From Sphingomonas sp. 32-62-10 (GTDB lineage Bacteria; Pseudomonadota; Alphaproteobacteria; Sphingomonadales; Sphingomonadaceae), in NCBI GenBank assembly GCA_002280555.1, contig NCEE01000015.1, positions 41,251 through 105,250 on the forward strand: a stretch of DNA of 64,000 nucleotides, given 5' to 3'. Both the position numbers and the translations under genes were made by a program. Under the pieces are notes generated by a model. It was not told the origin of the DNA and ran no database searches. It saw nothing but the letters and a program-made list of their open reading frames with translations. Positions 43,166 to 50,618 of the stretch are shown in pieces (position 1 is the first letter of the stretch; each line of letters opens with the position of its first letter).

Positions 43166-45895
43166 ATGACCATGCGTATGCTGATCGACGCTCGGCACCG
43201 GGAAGAAACCCGGGTTGCCGTCGTCAAGGGAACCCGGATTGAAGAGTTTGATTTCGAATCCGCTGAGCGCAAGCAGCTCAAGGGCAATATCTATCTTGCC
43301 AAGGTAACCAGGGTTGAACCGTCGCTTCAGGCGGCCTTCATCGATTATGGTGGCAACCGCCACGGCTTCCTGGCCTTCAGCGAAATCCACCCCGATTATT
43401 ACCAGATCCCCAAGGAGGATCGCGACGCGCTGCTCCGCGAGGAAGCCGAGCATGCCGCTGAGGAAGCGGCGCTTCGCGCTCAGGCCGATGCCGAGGACGA
43501 TGCACGCGACGATGATGGCGATGACGATTCCGATCATGACGCCGAACGCGATAGCGACCGGGATGATGCACATGACGATGACGACGGCGAAAGCGGCGAT
43601 GCCGATTCACCGCCGCGCCCGCGCGGCCGCGGGGGCAGCGACGATGCGGTAGAGGCACTGCGCCAGCGCCGCATGAACCTGCGCCGCCGCTACAAGATCC
43701 AGGACGTTATCCGCCGCCGCCAGGTGCTGCTGGTGCAGGTCGTGAAGGAAGAGCGCGGCAACAAGGGTGCGGCGCTTACCACCTATTTGTCGCTCGCCGG
43801 CCGTTACTGCGTGCTGATGCCCAATACGTCGCATGGCGGCGGCATCAGCCGCAAGATTTCGAACGCGGGCGATCGCAAGCGGCTGAAATCGATCATGGCG
43901 GATATGAAGCTGCCGCCGTCGATGGGCTGCATCGTCCGCACCGCCGGCCTTCAGCGGACCAAGGTCGAGATCAAGCGCGATTTCGATTATCTGGCGCGGC
44001 TGTGGGACGGCATTCGCGAAACCACGCTCAAATCGGCGGCGCCCGCACTCGTTTACGGCGACAGCGACCTGATCAAGCGCGCGATCCGCGATATCTATAA
44101 TAAGGAAATCGACGAGGTGATCGTCGAGGGTGACGAGGGCTATCGTCAGGCCAAGGAATTCATGAAGCTGCTGATGCCCAGCCATGCCCGGCGGGTGAAG
44201 CATTATTCCGATCCGGTGCCGCTGTTCCAGCGCAGCCATGTCGAGGATCAACTGGGGGCGATGTACCACCCGGTCGTCCAGCTGAAATCGGGCGGCTATC
44301 TGGTCATCAACCCGACCGAGGCGCTGGTGTCCATCGACATCAACTCCGGGCGCTCCACCCGCGAGCATAATATCGAGCAGACCGCGACCGCGACCAATCT
44401 GGAAGCGGCGCAGGAAATCGCGCGTCAGCTCCGTCTGCGCGACATGGCTGGCCTCGTCGTCATCGACTTTATCGACATGGATAACCCGTCGAACAACCGC
44501 AAGGTTGAGAAGGCGATGAAGGAAGCGCTGAAGAACGATCGCGCCCGCATCCAGGTCGGCCGTATTTCGAGCTTCGGCTTGATGGAAATGAGCCGTCAGC
44601 GACTGCGCACCGGCGTGCTCGAAGCATCGACCCGCCCCTGCCCGCATTGCGAAGGGTCGGGCTTTGTCCGCACCGCATCATCGGCTGGTCTCAGCGCGCT
44701 GCGCATGATCGAGGACGAAGCCGCGCGCGGGCGTGGATCGCAGCTGTTGCTGCGCGCCAGCCAGGAAGCCGCCTTCTACCTGCTCAACCGCAAGCGCGCC
44801 GAACTCGCCGAGATCGAGGAACGCTATGGCGTGATGGTCGAGGTTGCCGCCGACGGCGAGCAGGAGGGCGCGCGCATGTCGGTCGAGGCAAGCGGCCCGC
44901 CGCCTGCCTATAGCCCGCGTTTCGAACAGGCGATCACCGAAGTCGAAGAAGACGACGAGATCGAGGAAATCGAAGAGGAAGAAGAAGCCGAGGAAGAGCG
45001 CGACGAAGAAGCGCGCGAAGATGCGGCGCGACCGGGCGAAACCGAGGGCGAGCGCGAAGCGCGCCGCAACAAGCGCCGCCGCCGTCGCGGTCGGCGCGGT
45101 CGTGGCCGCCCCGAGGGTGAAGGCGGTGATCGCGGTGATCAGAATGCCGATCGCGTAGCCCCCGCCGACAACGCGGACGGTGACGATGTAGGCGATGATA
45201 CAGGCGAAGGTGACGCAGCAGAAGGCACGGGCGACGGTGAAGCACCGCGCGCGACCGACGAAAATGGCGAACCCCGCCGTCGTCGCGGTCGTCGGGGTCG
45301 TCGTGGTGGCCGTCGCGGTGAAGGCCGGCCAGAGGGTGATCGTAGCGAAGCGGTTACCGAGGCAAGTCCGGGCGATGCGGTCGCCGAAGCCATCGATACG
45401 GAAGCGCTGGACGACGCCGCAGCCACTGCCGTCGAGGAGAGCGATGCGCCCAAGCGCGCCCGTCGCCGTCCTCGGGCCAAGGCACCCGTGTTACCTGACA
45501 CGGCAGCGCCAATTGCTGAGGTTTTGGTCGTAGAGACGCCAGCGCCCGACGCAGAAGCCGAAGCGCCAGCCAAGCCCAAGCGCGCGCGTCGTGCCAAGGC
45601 GTCGGCCAGCGACACGGTGATTGAAGCCGTTGAAGCGCCCGCGCTCGATGCTGAAGCAGCACCGGCCAAGCCGAAGCGCCGCGCCGCCGCCAAGGGCAAA
45701 GCCAAGGCGAAGGCCGATGACGACGCCACGGACGCACCTATTGCAGAGGTGCCGGTCGAGGAACCGGCTGAACCCGCACCGGTGCTCGTGGAAACGGCAA
45801 CCACCGTGGAAGCTGCGCCCGCTGAAGCAAGCGCCAGCACCAGCGACACCGGGCCAGCACGGCGCGGTTGGTGGCAGCGCACGTTCGGTGCCTGA
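43166..45895 (+). CDS. rne: Ribonuclease E
   Basis: About 909 residues. It makes the main endonucleolytic cuts in mRNA decay and rRNA/tRNA maturation. The S1 domain is split by a ~60-residue Asp-rich insert (about 110-165), typical of alphaproteobacteria. The catalytic core has NPTEALVSIDINSGRST and VVIDFIDMD, with the zinc link CPHC in TRPCPHCEGSG. The C-terminal scaffold alternates Glu/Asp and Arg-rich blocks and ends GWWQRTFGA. A GWW tail of this kind binds PNPase in Caulobacter. GGAGA lies 7 nt before ATG 43166. Confidence 0.96.
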   Translation: MTMRMLIDARHREETRVAVVKGTRIEEFDFESAERKQLKGNIYLAKVTRVEPSLQAAFIDYGGNRHGFLAFSEIHPDYYQIPKEDRDALLREEAEHAAEEAALRAQADAEDDARDDDGDDDSDHDAERDSDRDDAHDDDDGESGDADSPPRPRGRGGSDDAVEALRQRRMNLRRRYKIQDVIRRRQVLLVQVVKEERGNKGAALTTYLSLAGRYCVLMPNTSHGGGISRKISNAGDRKRLKSIMADMKLPPSMGCIVRTAGLQRTKVEIKRDFDYLARLWDGIRETTLKSAAPALVYGDSDLIKRAIRDIYNKEIDEVIVEGDEGYRQAKEFMKLLMPSHARRVKHYSDPVPLFQRSHVEDQLGAMYHPVVQLKSGGYLVINPTEALVSIDINSGRSTREHNIEQTATATNLEAAQEIARQLRLRDMAGLVVIDFIDMDNPSNNRKVEKAMKEALKNDRARIQVGRISSFGLMEMSRQRLRTGVLEASTRPCPHCEGSGFVRTASSAGLSALRMIEDEAARGRGSQLLLRASQEAAFYLLNRKRAELAEIEERYGVMVEVAADGEQEGARMSVEASGPPPAYSPRFEQAITEVEEDDEIEEIEEEEEAEEERDEEAREDAARPGETEGEREARRNKRRRRRGRRGRGRPEGEGGDRGDQNADRVAPADNADGDDVGDDTGEGDAAEGTGDGEAPRATDENGEPRRRRGRRGRRGGRRGEGRPEGDRSEAVTEASPGDAVAEAIDTEALDDAAATAVEESDAPKRARRRPRAKAPVLPDTAAPIAEVLVVETPAPDAEAEAPAKPKRARRAKASASDTVIEAVEAPALDAEAAPAKPKRRAAAKGKAKAKADDDATDAPIAEVPVEEPAEPAPVLVETATTVEAAPAEASASTSDTGPARRGWWQRTFGA

Positions 45896-45925
45896 TCACA
45901 CCAGCCGATCACCCGATTGATCGTC

Positions 45926-45971
45926 CGATCGGCCCGTATGAACGCAATGAAGCGATCATGCGGGCCGATCG
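45926..45971. repeat. 11-bp perfect inverted repeat after rne
   Basis: CGATCGGCCCG (45926-45936) and CGGGCCGATCG (45961-45971) are perfect inverted copies with a 24-nt loop. It falls 30 nt after the rne stop and could act as a terminator hairpin or regulator site before the M48 gene. No T run follows. Confidence 0.55.
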
Positions 45972-46001
45972 TCATTCTGGTCCGTTGAATAATCGGCGGA
46001 A

Positions 46002-47369
46002 ATGGCCGATATCAGTGCGATGAAAAAGTTTGTTGCTGCGTTGGCGTTATCCCTGCTGGTCCTGGCGCAGCCCGCCCATGCGCAATCGATTCTGCGTGAT
46101 GCCGAGACCGAGGCGATGTTTGCCGACATGTCGCAGCCGCTGATTCTGGCGGCGGGGCTATCCCCCAAGGATGTGCGGGTCATCCTGATCAACGACGAGT
46201 CGATCAACGCCTTCGTGGTTGGCGGACAGACGGTTTATGTTCATTCGGGCCTGGTCAACGCTGCCGACAATGCCAATCAGGTGCAGGGCGTGATTGCGCA
46301 CGAACTTGGCCATATCGCCGATGGCCATGTGCTGCTGCAAGCAGAGGGCGTTCGCCCCGCGCTGGGGATCATGCTGCTGAGCATGGTGCTGGGCGTGGCA
46401 GCAATCGCCGCTGGGTCGGCCGAGGGCGGCGCGGGCATCATCGCCGCCGGCCAGCAAGTGGCGCAAAGCAAGTTTTTGGCCTTTACCCGTGTGCAGGAAG
46501 CCACAGCCGATGCGACTGCGGCGAAGTTCCTCGAAACGGCCGGCGTATCAGGCAAGGGCTTTCTGCAATTCTTCAAGAAGCTGCAAAGCCTTGAGTATCG
46601 CGCCGGGTACACCAACATCGATCCGTTCGCGCAAAGCCATCCGCTCAGCGGCCAGCGCGTCGCCACACTAACCGAAACGCTCGCGCAGTCGCCCGCCTGG
46701 AACAAGCCGTTCGATCCGGCGCTTGAAATCAGGTTCCAGCGGGTGCGCGCCAAGCTGATCGGCTTTGTGGGCGATCCACCCCGCACGCTGAACGCCTATC
46801 CGGCCGAAAATCAGAGCATCTATGCGCATTACGCCCGCGCCTATGCCTATCACAAGGCGGGCTACCCGGAGAAAGCCAATGCCGAAGCCGATGCACTGAT
46901 CGCAGTCGCGCCGCATGACCCCTATTTCCTTGAGGTGAAGGGCCAGATCCTGCTTGAATCGGGCAAGCCGTTCGAAGCGCTGGCGCCGCTGCGCGAGGCC
47001 ACCAAGGCGACCAATTATCAACCGCTGATCGCCACCAGCTTTGGCCATGCGCTGATTGCGACCGAAGACCCCGCCAATTATCTCGAGGCGGAAAAGGTGC
47101 TGCGCCAGGCCGTGTCGCGGGATTACGAAAACCCGTTCGCCTGGTATCAGCTCGGCACTGTCTATGATTTGCGCGGCGACAAGGCCCGGGCGATGCTCGC
47201 CACCGCTGAGCGCGCCAGCCTGTCAGGCGATGCGCGTACCGCCGCTTTCAGCGCAAGGGCGGCGATGGGGGCGTTGCCGCAAAACAGCGTCGACTGGATC
47301 AGGGCACAGGACATCGCGGTCGCGTCACAGAACGCACTGGACGATAGCAAAGGCGGACGGCGGCGATGA
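46002..47369 (+). CDS. Periplasmic M48 metalloprotease with TPR domain (BepA-like)
   Basis: 455 residues: signal peptide (to AHAQ), the M48 zinc site HELGHIADGH, the third ligand region VQEATADATAAKF, and a C-terminal TPR array (about 285-430). This architecture matches BepA/YfgC, which checks outer-membrane protein assembly. Specific function is inferred from the fold. ATG 46020 is an alternative start. The stop overlaps the DsbA-like start (ATGA), so the two envelope proteins are coupled. Confidence 0.92.
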   Translation: MADISAMKKFVAALALSLLVLAQPAHAQSILRDAETEAMFADMSQPLILAAGLSPKDVRVILINDESINAFVVGGQTVYVHSGLVNAADNANQVQGVIAHELGHIADGHVLLQAEGVRPALGIMLLSMVLGVAAIAAGSAEGGAGIIAAGQQVAQSKFLAFTRVQEATADATAAKFLETAGVSGKGFLQFFKKLQSLEYRAGYTNIDPFAQSHPLSGQRVATLTETLAQSPAWNKPFDPALEIRFQRVRAKLIGFVGDPPRTLNAYPAENQSIYAHYARAYAYHKAGYPEKANAEADALIAVAPHDPYFLEVKGQILLESGKPFEALAPLREATKATNYQPLIATSFGHALIATEDPANYLEAEKVLRQAVSRDYENPFAWYQLGTVYDLRGDKARAMLATAERASLSGDARTAAFSARAAMGALPQNSVDWIRAQDIAVASQNALDDSKGGRRR

Positions 47370-48118
47370 TCGACAGGGTTGCAGGAAACAAGCTGCTGCT
47401 GATCGCGGTGGCAGCAGGATCGGCACTGATCGGTGCGGGCGCCGTCGCCGGGGTGACCCAGCTGACGGGCAGCGTCGGCTCGACACCGCAGCGCGCCGCC
47501 ATCGAGCGTGTGGTGCGCGATTATGTGCTCGCCCATCCGGAAATCATTCCGGAAGCGATGGGCCTGATGCGCGACCGCGAATCGGGCAAGGTGATCGCCG
47601 GCAATCGCGCCGCGATACTGACGCCATACGGCAATGCATGGATTGGTAATCCCAAAGGCGATGTCACCATCGTTGAGTATTTCGATTATAATTGCGGTTT
47701 CTGCCGATCGAGCCTGCCGGTGATCCGTGAATTGGTGGCGAGCGACCCGCAGCTCCGCGTGGTGTTCCGCGAATTGCCGATCCTGTCCGAAGAAAGCCGC
47801 ACCGCCGCTAGACTGAGCCTGGTCGCCGCCGAACGCGGGCGCTTCAACCAGTTTCACGAAGCGCTCTATGCTGGCGGGCCGATCAGCGACCAATCGATCA
47901 ATCAGGCGCTCAAAGTCGCCGGGATCGACCCGTTCGTCGCCCAAAAGGCCGCCGCCGACATGCGTATCGAGGCCGAAATCCAGCGCAACACCAGCATCGC
48001 CCAGAAATTGGGGATGACGGGCACACCGTCCTGGGTGATCGGCGATCATGTCGTCTCCGCCGCGCTGCCGATCGAAGAGCTGCGGGCGCAAATCGCGAAA
48101 GTGCGGGCGAAGCGCTGA
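47366..48118 (+). CDS. DsbA-family thiol-disulfide protein
   Basis: 250 residues. An N-terminal anchor (about 10-32) precedes an extra helical N-domain (RVVRDYVLAHPEIIPEAM), as in Com1/ScsC-type proteins. The thioredoxin fold has CGFC in YFDYNCGFCRSSL and cis-Pro in TGTPSWVIG. It forms or shuffles disulfides in periplasmic proteins. It is translated from an ATG overlapping the metalloprotease stop, suggesting a joint envelope-folding role. Confidence 0.92.
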   Translation: MIDRVAGNKLLLIAVAAGSALIGAGAVAGVTQLTGSVGSTPQRAAIERVVRDYVLAHPEIIPEAMGLMRDRESGKVIAGNRAAILTPYGNAWIGNPKGDVTIVEYFDYNCGFCRSSLPVIRELVASDPQLRVVFRELPILSEESRTAARLSLVAAERGRFNQFHEALYAGGPISDQSINQALKVAGIDPFVAQKAAADMRIEAEIQRNTSIAQKLGMTGTPSWVIGDHVVSAALPIEELRAQIAKVRAKR

Positions 48119-48199
48119 CGTTTTTCAAGTTATGGGCAGGCCATGAGCCATAACCAATCTGCGCTCGTCGCTTGAACGCGACCTTCGGCACGAAACATC

Positions 48200-48290
48200 C
48201 GTCATGCTGAACTTGTTTCAGCATCCACCTTGCCCCACCGACGACCGGACGTGCGGCGGGGTGGACCCTGAAACAAGTTCAGGGTGACGG
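48200..48290. repeat. REP-like palindrome before the ABC exporter
   Basis: CGTCATGCTGAACTTGTTTCAGCATCCACC (from 48200) and its near reverse complement GGTGGACCCTGAAACAAGTTCAGG...GACGG (to 48290) form an inverted pair. It has GTCAT/GTGAC ends and inner GCTGAAC/CCTGAA palindromes. It lies in the intergenic space before the ATPase gene. Confidence 0.87.
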
Positions 48291-48384
48291 CACAATTTTG
48301 GAGACGACGTCGGTTCGGTCAAGCCAGCGATTGCACTCGCGCTACACCCACCCCATTTCAGCCCAGACCAATACAGGGGCATTC

Positions 48385-49304
48385 ATGACACCGATCCTGG
48401 CCGTTTCCGGCCTGACCAAGACCTATGCATCGGGCCTGACCGCGCTTGACCATGTCGATCTGACGATCAACCGCGGCGAGATTTTCGCGCTGCTCGGGCC
48501 CAACGGTGCGGGCAAGACGACACTCATCAGCATCATTTGCGGGCTGGTGACGCCGAGCGCGGGGACCGTGAGCGTCGACGGGCATGACATTCAGCGCGAC
48601 TACCGCGCCGCACGCTACCGCATTGGGCTCGTCCCGCAGGAGTTGTCGACCGACGCGTTCGAAACCGTGCTCGCCACGGTGAAGCTAAGCCGCGGCTTGT
48701 TCGGCCGCGCGCCCAACCCCGCCGTCATCGAGCAAATCCTGCGCGACCTGTCCTTATGGGAAAAGCGCAACAACAAGATCATGGAGCTGAGCGGCGGGAT
48801 GAAGCGCCGTGTGCTGATCGCCAAGGCACTCAGCCACGAACCCGATATCCTGTTCCTCGATGAACCCACCGCCGGCGTCGATGTCGAGTTGCGCCGCGAC
48901 ATGTGGAACCTCGTGCGCGGGCTTCGTGACCGCGGCACCACGATCATTCTGACGACGCATTATCTGGAAGAAGCCGAGGAAATGGCCGACCGCGTCGGCG
49001 TGATCCTGAAGGGCAAGCTGATCCTGGTCGAAGACAAGACGACGCTGATGCAGAAGCTCGGCAAGAAGACGAACCGCTCGCCGCCGTGCCTGCGGAACTG
49101 GCGCAGTGGCACCCGGTGCTGAAGGCCGATGGATATGAGCTGGAATATGTGTTCGAGGCCAATACCGAACGCACCGGCATCCCCTCGCTGCTCCGCGCTC
49201 TTGGCGATCTGGGGATTGGCTTTAAGGACTTGAACACCGCGCAAAGCTCGCTCGAGGATATCTTTGTCGGGCTCGTTCACCAATCGGCGGAGCAGGCGGC
49301 ATGA
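48385..49304 (+). pseudogene. ABC transporter ATPase, frameshifted near the C-terminus
   Basis: Frame 1 from ATG 48385 has Walker A GPNGAGKTT, the signature LSGGMKRR, Walker B ILFLDEPTAGVD and the H-loop TTHYLEEAEE, up to LGKK near 49068. Frame 2 resumes at EPLAAVPAELAQWHP from 49071 and runs to 49304, overlapping the permease start. Related proteins have about six more residues between these blocks, so about 16 bp seem lost. The nucleotide-binding domain itself is complete, so a truncated ATPase could still work. A sequence error is also possible. Confidence 0.85.
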
Positions 49305-50071
49305 ACGGCATGAACTGGCATGGTATCGCCGCGATCTATCAGTTTGAGGTCGCCCGCTTCGGCCGCACGATTGCGACCAGCCTGCTGACCCCGGTCATCA
49401 CCACCTCGCTCTATTTCATCGTGTTCGGCTCGGCGATCGGATCGAAGATCACCACCGTGGACAGCGTGCCATACGGCGCGTTCATCGTGCCAGGGCTCAT
49501 CATGCTGTCAATGCTGACCGAGGGGATCGGCAATGCGAGCTTCGGCATCTATATGCCCAAATGGTCGGGCACGATCTATGAATTGCTCTCGGCGCCGATC
49601 TCCCCGCTCGAAACCGTGATCGCCTATGTCGGCGCCGCCGCGACCAAATCGATGATCCTGGGGCTGGTGATCCTGGCGACCGCGCATCTGTTCGTCGCGC
49701 TGCCGATCGCGCACCCGGTGGCGATGATCGGCTTTATGCTGCTCACCGCGATCACCTTTTGCCTGTTCGGCTTCGTGCTCGGCATCTGGGCGAAAAGCTT
49801 CGAGCAGCTGCAGATCGTGCCGCTGCTGGTGATCACCCCGCTGACCTTCCTGGGCGGCACCTTCTATTCGATCAAGATGCTGCCGCCCGCGTGGCAGGCG
49901 GTCACTTTGTTCAATCCGATCGTCTATCTGATCAGCGGCTTTCGCTGGACCTTTTTCGGGCAAGGCGATGTGGCGATCGAGTGGAGTTTGCTGGCGATTG
50001 CTGTGTTTCTGGCACTGACGCTGACGGCGATCGCGTGGATTTTCAAGACGGGGTATCGGCTGAAGAGTTGA
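49301..50071 (+). CDS. ABC-2 type permease (YadH-like)
   Basis: 256 residues with six predicted membrane helices. The ABC2 signature is GTFYSIKMLPPAWQAV...FNPIVYLISGFRW near the end. The permease pairs with the ATPase just upstream (ATGA overlap). Such YadG/YadH exporters move unknown substrates across the inner membrane. The gene is intact even though its ATPase partner carries a frameshift. Confidence 0.9.
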   Translation: MNGMNWHGIAAIYQFEVARFGRTIATSLLTPVITTSLYFIVFGSAIGSKITTVDSVPYGAFIVPGLIMLSMLTEGIGNASFGIYMPKWSGTIYELLSAPISPLETVIAYVGAAATKSMILGLVILATAHLFVALPIAHPVAMIGFMLLTAITFCLFGFVLGIWAKSFEQLQIVPLLVITPLTFLGGTFYSIKMLPPAWQAVTLFNPIVYLISGFRWTFFGQGDVAIEWSLLAIAVFLALTLTAIAWIFKTGYRLKS

Positions 50072-50115
50072 GGGGCGGGGGCGAAGGCAACGCGTCTCAG
50101 TAAGGTCGCAAGGCA

Positions 50116-50215
50116 GCGGGACCCCGGGTCAAGCCCGGGGTGACGAATAGGGGGCAAAGTCGAGCAATAACAGCCCAATAATGCACGTCACCCCGGGCTT
50201 GACCCGGGGTCCCGC
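50116..50215. repeat. REP-like element with perfect 30-bp arms
   Basis: Arms at 50116-50145 and 50186-50215 are exact reverse complements over 30 bp (GCGGGACCCCGGGTCAAGCC...). They are separated by 40 nt. This is the longest perfect palindrome pair in the window. Its right arm also serves as the left end of the nuclease unit that follows. Confidence 0.95.
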
Positions 50216-50233
50216 TTTTCTCATCCAACGCCG

Positions 50234-50533
50234 ATGGAGCGCATAAACAAGGGCGGCTGGGTCTACATCATGGCCGATCGCTATCGGGGCACGATGTAAA
50301 TCGGCGTGTCCTCCGACCTCGCGAAGCGAATCAATCAGCACCGATCCGGAAACGGCTCTGACTTCTGCGCGCGATACGGGCTGAATCGCCTCGTTTGGGC
50401 CGAGCGCGGCGACGATATCGTCAGCTGCATCGAGCATGAAAAGCGTTTGAAGCGATGGCGGCGCGAGTGGAAGTTTGAGTTGATCGAACGCGGCAATCCT
50501 GAATGGCTGGACCTTTACGATACGCTGGTCTGA
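50234..50533 (+). pseudogene. Solo GIY-YIG nuclease, stopped at the YIG tyrosine
   Basis: Read from ATG 50234, the first half GIY motif is VYI (codons 10-12). The YIG motif is disrupted: codon 22 is TAA at 50297-50299, followed by IGVSSDLAKRINQHR. The rest is intact: the Arg in KRINQ, and the Glu-region IEHEKRLKRW, ERGNPEWLDLY. This is the small UPF0213-like GIY-YIG group (about 100 residues). A single base change from TAT or TAC would restore the frame. Translation restart at 50306 would lack the active site. Confidence 0.85.
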
Positions 50534-50549
50534 GGAAGAAGAAGAAGAA

Positions 50550-50579
50550 GCGGGACCCCGGGTCAAGCCCGGGGTGACG
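50550..50579. repeat. Single 30-bp REP arm
   Basis: Identical in sequence to 50116-50145 and exactly reverse complementary to 50186-50215. It is preceded by an AAG-repeat (50534-50549), as in the ileS insert at 31019-31032. It sits 39 nt before the end of the reverse-strand hydrolase gene. Confidence 0.93.
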
Positions 50580-50618
50580 AGAGTGTTGGAAGGGGCAATC
50601 GGAGGATTACTCTGCCTC

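Larger units (their letters stand above)
50186..50579. mobile_element. Candidate mini mobile unit: GIY-YIG ORF flanked by 30-bp inverted repeats
   Basis: The 30-mers at 50186-50215 and 50550-50579 are perfect inverted repeats that enclose a single GIY-YIG nuclease ORF (50234-50533). The same 30-mer forms a further palindrome at 50116. No target duplication is evident, and the ORF has a stop. The layout resembles RAYT-REP units, with a nuclease in place of the transposase. Mobility is a hypothesis. Confidence 0.4.

Noticed and set aside
42898..43242. 114-codon frame overlapping the rne start
   Set aside because: No domain, weak start, and it conflicts with rne. The region is better read as leader.
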